A stretch of 13,349 nucleotides of DNA from JBFXAM01 sp050184295 (lineage in GTDB: Bacteria > Planctomycetota > Phycisphaerae > UBA1845 > Fen-1342), in the NCBI GenBank assembly GCA_050184295.1, contig JBFXAM010000125.1:1-13349 (forward strand). Direction: 5' to 3'. Position 1 is the stretch's first letter. Every line of letters starts with the position of its first letter. Below are positions 8,369 to 13,349 of this stretch, one piece after another. The notes beneath the pieces were generated by a model. The model did no database searches. It was not told the origin of the DNA and was given only the letters and a program-made list of their open reading frames with translations. The translations under genes were made by a program, and so were the position numbers.

Positions 8369-8397
8369 TTGTCACGGCCGCCGCTTCGTGCCAGAAT
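8369..8397 (+). promoter_or_regulatory. Sigma-70-like promoter for the MltA-type gene
   Basis: TTGTCA (8369-8374, five of six) and CAGAAT (8392-8397, four of six) are separated by exactly 17 bases. They lie about 50 bases before the ATG in the 112-base divergent gap. Confidence 0.5.
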
Positions 8398-8435
8398 CCC
8401 CGGCGGTATCGAGCAGGCAGGACGCCGGCTATCTC

Positions 8436-8443
8436 GGAAGGAG
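8436..8443 (+). promoter_or_regulatory. Strong ribosome binding site deciding the MltA-type gene start
   Basis: GGAAGGAG lies six bases before the ATG at 8450. The frame is open upstream to 8156, but that part is antisense to the hydrolase gene and lacks any signal, whereas 8450 starts directly with a lipoprotein signal peptide. Confidence 0.8.
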
Positions 8444-8449
8444 CCGTTC

Positions 8450-9679
8450 ATGTCGCGCACCACGTTGGCGCTCGCGCTCGCCGTGTTGTCGATTGTGCTT
8501 TCGGGTTGCCCGCGTCCCAACGAGATGGAGCCGTTCCGCCAGCCGGACGAGCCCGACTACGGTCGTCCGCTCGCGCCGGGACAGATGGCCCTGCGCAAGA
8601 TACCGCCGGAGCAATATCCCGATTTCGGCCCCGGCTTGCTGAATCGCACCGGTCTCGAAGAAGCGATCCGCAACAGTCTCGCCTATCTCGCCAAGCCCTC
8701 GAGTCACCGCTATTTCCCCTACCTCGACATCTCGCACGACCGCGCTGTCCGCTCGCTCGAGCACTTTCTCGTCGTGCTGGCGGCCGTGCGTTCGCCGCAG
8801 GAGCTGAACGCCGTCATTCGCCGCGACTTTGAGGTCTACCAATCGGTGGGCTGGAACGGTCGCGGCGGGGTGTTCTTCACCGGCTATTACACGCCGATCT
8901 TCGACGGCCGCCGGCAGCGCGACGGCGAGTTCCGCTACCCGCTCTATCGCCAGCCGCCGGACTTGCTGAAAGACCCCGACGGGATCACGCTCGGGCGGCG
9001 CACGCCGGAGGGCCGAGTCGTGCCGTATTACACCCGGCGCGAGATCGAGGAAGGCGGCGTGCTGGACGGGCAGGAAATTGCCTGGCTCCGCGACCCGTTT
9101 GAGGCGTACGTGGTGACCGTCCAGGGGTCGGCGAAGCTGCGGCAGGCCGACGGATCGATGCTGGAGCTGGCGTACGCCGCGAACAACGGCATGTACTACA
9201 AGTCGATCGGCCAGGAGATGATTCGCGCTGGGAAGATCAAGCGCGACCAGCTTTCGCTCCAGAACCTGATTCGGCACTTCAAGGCGCACCCCGACGACGT
9301 GGCGCGGTTCACGCGGATGAATGACCGGACGGTGTTCTTCAAAGAGCTTGCCGGCGGCCCGTTTGGCAGCCTGAACGTACCCGTGCTTCCATACCGGAGC
9401 CTCGCGACCGATAAATCAGTGTTCCCGCGCGCCTGCCTGGCCTTCGCGCGGACACGCATGCCCGTGCTTCGCGACGATGGCACGGTGTCGGTGTCGCCTT
9501 ATGCGGCATTTTCGTTGGACCAGGACACGGGCGGCGCGATTCGGGCCGCCGGTCGCGCGGATATCTACGTCGGCATCGGCCCGTCCGCGGAAGCGATCGC
9601 GGGCCGGATCGGTTCGGAGGGGCAGCTCTACTACATCTTCCTGAAGGAGGGCGTCTCCGGAACCGCTTCCGGAAATTGA
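8450..9679 (+). CDS. mltA: MltA-type membrane-bound lytic murein transglycosylase (lipoprotein)
   Basis: Predicted to cleave the MurNAc-GlcNAc bond of peptidoglycan and form 1,6-anhydro-MurNAc ends in the periplasm. The 409 residues begin with a lipoprotein signal (LALALAVLSIVLSGC, lipid-carrying Cys20), pointing to membrane anchoring. The MltA domain has FTGYYTP (143-149), VTVQGSAKLRQADG (222-235), MNDRTVFFKEL (290-300) and PYRSLATDKSVFPRACLAFA (314-333). The C-terminal 3D domain has DQDTGGAIRAAGRADIYVG (357-375), where D359 and D371 are the conserved acids; D371 sits where I recall the catalytic Asp of E. coli MltA. LYYIFLK (393-399) closes the fold. It has its own promoter and ribosome site. 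A lytic transglycosylase fits peptidoglycan-bearing planctomycetes. The symbol follows family membership, not proven orthology. Confidence 0.93.
   Translation: MSRTTLALALAVLSIVLSGCPRPNEMEPFRQPDEPDYGRPLAPGQMALRKIPPEQYPDFGPGLLNRTGLEEAIRNSLAYLAKPSSHRYFPYLDISHDRAVRSLEHFLVVLAAVRSPQELNAVIRRDFEVYQSVGWNGRGGVFFTGYYTPIFDGRRQRDGEFRYPLYRQPPDLLKDPDGITLGRRTPEGRVVPYYTRREIEEGGVLDGQEIAWLRDPFEAYVVTVQGSAKLRQADGSMLELAYAANNGMYYKSIGQEMIRAGKIKRDQLSLQNLIRHFKAHPDDVARFTRMNDRTVFFKELAGGPFGSLNVPVLPYRSLATDKSVFPRACLAFARTRMPVLRDDGTVSVSPYAAFSLDQDTGGAIRAAGRADIYVGIGPSAEAIAGRIGSEGQLYYIFLKEGVSGTASGN
9656..9673 (+). terminator. Small hairpin at the end of the MltA-type gene
   Basis: TCCGGAA and TTCCGGA form a perfect 7-bp stem with a CCGC loop, ending four bases before the stop codon. 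AAATTG follows with no T run. It may be a weak terminator or a chance palindrome in coding sequence. Confidence 0.25.
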
Positions 9680-9683
9680 ACGC

Positions 9684-9727
9684 CTATCGCAGGAAATTGT
9701 TGACGCTTTGTCGGTCGTGGGCGATAG
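9684..9727. promoter_or_regulatory. Inverted repeat bracketing the sigma gene promoter, possible operator
   Basis: CTATCGC (9684-9690) and its exact reverse complement GCGATAG (9721-9727) lie 30 bases apart. The right arm overlaps the proposed -10 box and the left arm sits upstream of the -35. No regulator is identified. Confidence 0.3.
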
Positions 9728-9728
9728 T
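9700..9728 (+). promoter_or_regulatory. Sigma-70-like promoter of the sigma factor gene
   Basis: TTGACG (9700-9705, five of six) and GATAGT (9723-9728, four of six) are 17 bases apart, followed by an AT-rich start region (ATTGTAATAGATTATT). It predicts a leader of about 190 bases. Confidence 0.6.
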
Positions 9729-9818
9729 ATTGTAATAGATTATTCGCGCAATCCGCGCGACGCCGTTGGACCGTAGACGGAGCATCGAAAAGAACAACCA
9801 CAACTACGCCGCTGCGAC

Positions 9819-9878
9819 ATCGGCCAAGCGATTCCATACCACCCTCATTCATCCGTTATTCGCTTCCGGCAGGCCGAT
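9819..9878 (+). promoter_or_regulatory. Structured 5' leader element of the sigma factor gene
   Basis: ATCGGCCAAGCG (9819-9830) can pair with CGCTT (9861-9865) and GGCCGAT (9872-9878), giving a 12-bp stem with a six-base bulge (9866-9871) and a 30-base loop. A smaller hairpin, CGCGC-AATCC-GCGCG, lies in the leader near 9745-9760. No known riboswitch class is recognised. Confidence 0.35.
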
Positions 9879-9925
9879 CGAAGTGGACGTGGTCTTTTTC
9901 TGCGCCGACAGGACGGAACCATCGC

Positions 9926-11617
9926 ATGCTCAACTACACGCTCGGTGCCGTTGCGGAACTCGCGAGCCAGCTCCGGCGAAGCCCGGTACGCCTGCGCCTG
10001 CGGCACCTGCTTAACCTCGACTTTCTGCTCTCCGTCATCGAGCCGGGGCGCGACTATCCGCTCGAGTTCATCGTTCACACGCTGACCGGGTTCAGGCCGC
10101 GTGCCAACGGCGACGACACCCGGCTGTTCGACGCCGAATCGCTTCGCATCGATCTCGCGACCCTGGCCGAAGACCTGAGCGAGTCCGCGGACATCGACGT
10201 GACCGCGTGGCCCGAGCCGCTGTTCTCTGTGGCGGATCTCGCACGGCGGTTTGACGTGAGCACCAAGACGATCTTTCGCTGGCGTCGGCGCGGGCTGGTT
10301 GGCTGGAAGTTCCGGCACGCCGATCAACGTCTGCGCCTTGCGTTTCCGGAGCGCTGCGTCCGGCGGTTCGTCGCCGAGAACGCGGACCTCGTGCACCGCG
10401 GATCGTCCTTCTCGCAGCTGACGAAGGCGGAGCGTGAGGCGGTCCTCGGCCGGGCGCGCGAGCTGGTCGAATCCGGCGAGCGCACGGTCAACGCCGTCGC
10501 GCGAACGGTCGCGCGCGAGACGGGCCGCGCGGTGGAGACCATCCGGCTGATCTTGAAGGCGCACGACGCGGGTCAACCGCGGGGCGGACTGTTCAACCGC
10601 ACGCCGGCGAACGTGCCGGCGAATGATCAGCGGCTCACCGTGTGGGAGGCGTATCTCGAAGGGCAGGACATCGCGACGATCGCGACGCGCCTGTCGCGGC
10701 CCGTCGCGTGGGTCTATCGCACCGTCACGCAGATGCGCGCCGCGGAGCTGCGCGACCGCAAGATCGAGTTCATCCCCAGCGACGAGTTCGACGCACCGGA
10801 CGCCCAGCGCGCGATCTGCGACGCGCCCGCGGCGCTCGCTCCGAACCGGAGCGACGCGGTCGCTCCCGGGCGTGTGCCGTCCGATCTGCCGCCTTACCTG
10901 CGGCAATTGTTCCACCTGCCGCTGCTGACCGCGGAGGGCGAGGCGGCGCTGTTCCGCAAGCTGAACTACCTGAAGTACCGCGCGGATCAGGCGCGACTGG
11001 CGCTGGACCCGGAGACCGCGACCGCCAGCGAGCTCGACGACATCGAAGCGCTGGTGACACAGGCCGCGGACGTGAAGACGCGGATCGTGCAGGCGAACCT
11101 GCGGCTGGTCGTGAGCATCGCCAAGCGGCACGTCGCGCCGGGGATGGATTTCTTCGATCTGATCAGCGACGGAAACGTGTCGCTGATGCGCGCCGTCGAC
11201 AAGTTCGATTACTCGCGGGGGTTCAAGTTCAGCACCTACGCGTCGTGGGCGATCATCCGCAACTTTGCGCGCACAATCCCCGACACCAAGACCCACCGCG
11301 AGCGCTACCAGACCGGCCGCACCGAGCTGCTCGATGTCTTCGCCGAGCCGCGCGTGCACGAGCCGGAAAACGACTTTCTGCCGGCCGTCCGCGGCCTGCT
11401 CGATCGGATGATGCACACGCTCGACGACCGCGAGCAGCGGATTCTCCGGCAGCGCTTCGGCCTCGACGACAACGGCGAGCCCCAGACGCTTGAGCAGATC
11501 GGTCAGCGCATGGGTGTTTCCAAGGAGCGCGTGCGGCAGCTCGAAGCGCGGGCGATCGCCAAGCTGCGCAGCGGTTTCGACACGGACGCGAAGCAGCTAC
11601 TCGGCGCCGCGGGTTAG
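9926..11617 (+). CDS. Sigma-70 family factor with long N-terminal HTH extension and minimal region 3
   Basis: A 563-residue RNA polymerase sigma factor that would direct promoter recognition. Region 1.2 is DLPPYLRQLFHLPLLTAEGE (320-339). Regions 2.1-2.4 run about 383-453, with NLRLVVSIAKRH, FFDLISDGNVSLMRAVDKFD and FKFSTYASWAIIRNFART. Region 4 lies at about 498-550, with LDDREQRILRQRFGL and the HTH ending SKERVRQLEARAIAKLR, very RpoD-like. Only about 45 residues separate regions 2.4 and 4, and no LGR-x-P-T-like region 3 motif is seen. The first 315 residues are not standard sigma sequence: a MerR/excisionase-like HTH at 99-124 (FSVADLARRFDVSTKTIFRW) and two more possible HTHs at about 187-213 and 247-272. 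GGAA seven bases before the ATG supports the start. Probably an alternative or lineage-specific factor; region 2.4 and 4.2 residues suggest near-housekeeping promoter specificity. Confidence 0.92.
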   Translation: MLNYTLGAVAELASQLRRSPVRLRLRHLLNLDFLLSVIEPGRDYPLEFIVHTLTGFRPRANGDDTRLFDAESLRIDLATLAEDLSESADIDVTAWPEPLFSVADLARRFDVSTKTIFRWRRRGLVGWKFRHADQRLRLAFPERCVRRFVAENADLVHRGSSFSQLTKAEREAVLGRARELVESGERTVNAVARTVARETGRAVETIRLILKAHDAGQPRGGLFNRTPANVPANDQRLTVWEAYLEGQDIATIATRLSRPVAWVYRTVTQMRAAELRDRKIEFIPSDEFDAPDAQRAICDAPAALAPNRSDAVAPGRVPSDLPPYLRQLFHLPLLTAEGEAALFRKLNYLKYRADQARLALDPETATASELDDIEALVTQAADVKTRIVQANLRLVVSIAKRHVAPGMDFFDLISDGNVSLMRAVDKFDYSRGFKFSTYASWAIIRNFARTIPDTKTHRERYQTGRTELLDVFAEPRVHEPENDFLPAVRGLLDRMMHTLDDREQRILRQRFGLDDNGEPQTLEQIGQRMGVSKERVRQLEARAIAKLRSGFDTDAKQLLGAAG

Positions 11618-11693
11618 CAGATCCACCCCAGCGCGAGCGGAACGCTCCCCAGGCCGGCGTGCGCGCTCTTCGCTTTGTGTGTCGTGATTGCGT

Positions 11694-11716
11694 CCGGCCG
11701 TGCGGGGCACGGTCGG
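11694..11716 (+). terminator. Hairpin downstream of the sigma factor gene
   Basis: CCG-g-CCGTGC (11694-11703) pairs with GCACGG-t-CGG (11707-11716): nine Watson-Crick pairs plus a G-T, with a GGG loop. It starts 77 bases after the stop and lacks a T run. A smaller GAGCG-GAA-CGCTC hairpin lies at 11635-11647. Confidence 0.35.
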
Positions 11717-11844
11717 CTCGTACCCGTCGATGATCCTGCGCGGACCGCGTCGGTTGTCGCTGCCGGTTAGCGCCTCATGGGAGCCGCACCTCTTGCGGGC
11801 ACGATCGACCGCCGCGGTGCACCGCATTCCGCTTGTCAGCGCAG

Positions 11845-11874
11845 ATGACGAACACAACGGCACATCCGTAGAGT
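11845..11874 (+). promoter_or_regulatory. Weak promoter candidate just before the lipoprotein gene
   Basis: ATGACG (11845-11850) and TAGAGT (11869-11874) each match four of six bases, 18 bases apart. The -10 ends seven bases before the ATG, again suggesting a leaderless message. TTGTCA at 11833-11838 is a better -35 but has no good partner at 17 bases. Confidence 0.25.
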
Positions 11875-11881
11875 GACGAGT

Positions 11882-12640
11882 ATGCGCATCGCGTTCGCGC
11901 TGCTTCTGGCGGTCGTCGGTGTTCTCGGCACGGGCTGTCCAGACATGGCGTGCGGCCCGCACCCGTCTCCCCACCTCACGCCCGGTGCCGGCGACCCGTC
12001 TGATTCCACCGACGACGCGGCCGGCGACCCCGCCGACATTCCCGGAACGAATGCACCCGACGACACCCCAGGCGACGCGCTGCCGGCCTGCACCGGCGGC
12101 CGCGGCGTCGTCGAGCATTCGTTCGGCGGCAGCTCGCTGGGCATCGACGAGGGTCTCGCCGCCTCGATCACGGACTCGTGGATCATGATCCAGCGCTTCT
12201 GCTTTCAGCCCGATCCAGCCGACCCCGGGCGCGCCGTTGGCGTTGTTCGGCGAAGCGCGTCAAGCAGCCGGACCGCGTTCCGATTCGATGCGTTGAGCTG
12301 CCGGAGCCGCGTGACGCTGGTGGACGAGGTCAGTGACGAGGTCGCGCTCACGGGGACGATCGAGCGGCGCGCCGATGGGTGCTTTGTAACGCTCACCGCG
12401 GCGCCGGCGACTTACACGCCGACCGCACGCACGACCTGCCCGGCGGAGCCGAGCGAGCCCACGACGACGGCGCCCGCATTTCCGGTGACGCTTCAGTTCG
12501 ATCTCTCGTTTCTGCTGCCGGACCACGGCGTCGTCGACGAGAGGCGTTCGATGGGTAGCGATCCAATCGAGCGAACCTCGACGTTTGTCGAACCCGTTCC
12601 GACGGGCGTGGCGTTGCCGTGCATCCCGCTCGCCCCGTAG
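11882..12640 (+). CDS. Probable lipoprotein of unknown function
   Basis: Not recognised. The 252-residue product begins with a short charged start and a hydrophobic stretch (MRIAFALLLAVVGVLGTGC), with a likely lipid-carrying Cys19; the lipobox is imperfect because Gly occupies the usual Leu -3 position. Residues 25-66 are a Pro/Asp/Gly-rich linker, a typical tether. The remaining globular part has Cys at 70, 107, 140, 167, 186 and 247, an even number that could form three disulphides outside the cytoplasm. Alternating polar/hydrophobic stretches (RVTLVDEVSDEVALTGTIE, CFVTLTAAPATY, FPVTLQFDLSFLLP) suggest a beta-rich fold. The ATG at 11882 is chosen because the signal starts there; a GTG nine bases upstream is possible. 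No Shine-Dalgarno is evident. A real gene is likely from the signal and composition, but no function can be given. Confidence 0.75.
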   Translation: MRIAFALLLAVVGVLGTGCPDMACGPHPSPHLTPGAGDPSDSTDDAAGDPADIPGTNAPDDTPGDALPACTGGRGVVEHSFGGSSLGIDEGLAASITDSWIMIQRFCFQPDPADPGRAVGVVRRSASSSRTAFRFDALSCRSRVTLVDEVSDEVALTGTIERRADGCFVTLTAAPATYTPTARTTCPAEPSEPTTTAPAFPVTLQFDLSFLLPDHGVVDERRSMGSDPIERTSTFVEPVPTGVALPCIPLAP

Positions 12641-12758
12641 CCGGTTCTCCGTCATAAGCCATTTTGCAATAACGATTTGACGACATTGACGCGCAGTCCA
12701 CCGAGCCGCCGGTCGGATCGATGCGGGCTAGTCGGGCCCGGGAAAAAATCGATTGCTC

Positions 12759-12786
12759 TTGTTTGGTTCTTAATAATCAATACACT
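12759..12786 (+). promoter_or_regulatory. Promoter candidate in the AT-rich block
   Basis: TTGTTT (12759-12764) and TACACT (12781-12786) are 16 bases apart within TTAATAATCAATACACT. The -35 is weak (three of six). It would give a leader of about 260 bases to the gene at 13053. Confidence 0.35.
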
Positions 12787-12966
12787 CGTTCTTCACGGGC
12801 AAACCGACTCTTTGTAGCGAGAGCGTCGCGCCGGAGCGCCGACCACTCGCACTGTCCAATTCGCGATCGTAGCCGGTCTGGCTCCGTGTTCAGCAGCCGA
12901 TGGCGCGGCCCGACGGCAGCGTCGTCGGCGTGGGCCGAAATACTCAACTGCACGTTGCCGATCGTG

Positions 12967-13019
12967 CGACCGTTTGGTCGACGTTCGTCGCGGTTCGGAA
13001 TCCCGCAGCGTTGCGGGAT
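12967..13019 (+). promoter_or_regulatory. Two tandem leader hairpins before the exported-protein gene
   Basis: CGACC-GTTT-GGTCG (12967-12980) and ATCCCGCA-GCGT-TGCGGGAT (13000-13019) are perfect stems of 5 and 8 bp, each with a four-base loop. The second ends 33 bases before the ATG and 17 before the Shine-Dalgarno. No T run follows, so an attenuator is not clearly shown. Confidence 0.4.
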
Positions 13020-13040
13020 CATGTCGCGTCCGAGTCGGAG

Positions 13041-13046
13041 AAGGAG
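13041..13046 (+). promoter_or_regulatory. Strong ribosome binding site for the exported-protein gene
   Basis: AAGGAG, within GGAGAAGGAG, lies six bases before the ATG at 13053 and fixes this start. Confidence 0.75.
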
Positions 13047-13052
13047 CCTGCC

Positions 13053-13349
13053 ATGCGAAGGAAGCGGTTTGCCGGCTGTGTCGCCGCGGGCGCCCTGTTG
13101 GCCGTCAGCACGGCGTTCGCGCAGAACTCCCACGCACCCGTGAGGCCTGAGACTCGCACCGCCTCGCTTGGGGTGCATCCAGCACCGTTGGCAAAGGAGC
13201 CGGTCAAGGAGACAACCAAAGCGCTGCTCCCCGCGTGGACGGGCGACGACGGCGGCATCGCCGGCCCGGGCAATGACCCGTGTGCGACGCCGGCGGTGCT
13301 CGTGGGCGACTCGGGCAGCGCGGCGACGGACACCACGACGGCCACGAAC
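13053..13349 (+). CDS. N-terminus of an exported protein, cut by the window edge
   Basis: Ninety-nine codons without a stop up to the right edge, so the gene continues outside. A classical signal peptide, MRRKRFAGCVAAGALLAVST and a few more residues, has an Arg/Lys-rich start, a hydrophobic core and a likely cut at AFA before QN. The mature part starts with a Pro/Thr/Lys-rich segment, then DDGGIAGPGNDPCATPAVLV and DTTTATN. An Asn-Asp-x-Cys-x-x-A start followed by a Thr-rich A/T-N turn recalls repeated extracellular beta-sandwich regions in planctomycete secreted proteins. That likeness is from memory of the pattern, and the domain is incomplete here. Function unknown. The start is well supported by the Shine-Dalgarno and the signal peptide. 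Confidence 0.8.
   Translation, partial: MRRKRFAGCVAAGALLAVSTAFAQNSHAPVRPETRTASLGVHPAPLAKEPVKETTKALLPAWTGDDGGIAGPGNDPCATPAVLVGDSGSAATDTTTATN

Larger units (their letters stand above)
12641..13052. other. Intergenic region with an AT-rich block; no gene seen
   Basis: About 410 bases between the lipoprotein gene and the truncated exported-protein gene. Roughly 12650-12800 is far richer in A and T than the rest of the window and holds two TTGACG boxes nine bases apart (12677 and 12686), two ATCGAT palindromes 31 bases apart (12717 and 12748) and a promoter-like pair. The right part holds two leader hairpins. Short open frames here have no recognisable content. Confidence 0.6.

Noticed and set aside
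7456..8832. A 458-codon plus-strand frame covering the hydrolase gene and the start of the MltA-type gene
   Set aside because: It overlaps two supported genes in the wrong frame or strand, with low-complexity composition.
9766..10014. An 82-codon plus-strand frame in the sigma gene leader
   Set aside because: It starts at a non-ATG codon without a ribosome site, runs into the sigma gene in another frame and has no recognisable content; an upstream leader peptide cannot be fully excluded.
9845..11416. A 523-codon minus-strand frame opposite the sigma factor gene
   Set aside because: Mirror frame of a confidently identified gene, Arg-rich with no recognisable motif.
1..13349. CRISPR array, tRNA/rRNA genes, transposase or integrase genes, defence cassette
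   Set aside because: No spaced direct-repeat array, no tRNA cloverleaf with a CCA-type end, and no mobile or defence protein motif was seen on reading through the window by eye. The repeats in the LVIVD gene are protein-level repeats, not a CRISPR.

Overview
The window is high-GC bacterial chromosome with well-spaced, mostly single-gene transcription units. I see no tRNA, rRNA, insertion sequence, phage gene or CRISPR array. The protein set suggests a planctomycete: a type III glutamine synthetase, a secreted beta-propeller protein made only of LVIVD repeats, small lipoproteins of unknown function, a secreted protein with an Asn-Asp-x-Cys region, and an RpoD-like sigma factor with a long extra N-terminal part. 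This assignment is inferred from family content; no rRNA or marker gene here confirms it.

Layout. (1) 1-1512, +: most of a membrane GT2 glycosyltransferase (CslA/cellulose-synthase-like), its start lying just off the left edge. (2) 1910-3892, +: an exported protein with 14 LVIVD cores at a 42-44 residue period, closed by a perfect 12-bp terminator hairpin. (3) 3972-4522: about 550 bases with no convincing gene. (4) 4523-6718, +: type III glutamine synthetase (glnN). (5) 6940-8337, -: a nitrilase-superfamily amidohydrolase, convergent with glnN, with two strong hairpins in the gap. Its C-terminal half looks like a second, inactivated nitrilase half-domain. (6) 8450-9679, +: an MltA-type lytic transglycosylase lipoprotein, divergent from the amidohydrolase. 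(7) 9926-11617, +: a sigma-70 family factor with region 1.2, region 2 and region 4, a very short or absent region 3, and about 315 extra N-terminal residues with several likely helix-turn-helix segments. A good promoter and a long structured leader precede it. (8) 11882-12640, +: a probable lipoprotein of unknown function. (9) 13053-13349, +: the N-terminus of an exported protein cut by the right edge, behind an AT-rich promoter region and a leader with two hairpins.

How the genes relate. There is no obvious operon. The envelope theme is strong: polysaccharide synthesis, peptidoglycan cleavage, lipoproteins and exported proteins. Nitrogen metabolism is represented by glnN and possibly by the amidohydrolase. 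The most unusual genes are the sigma factor with its DNA-binding-like N-terminal extension and the active/degenerate nitrilase fusion. I see no defence or mobile system.
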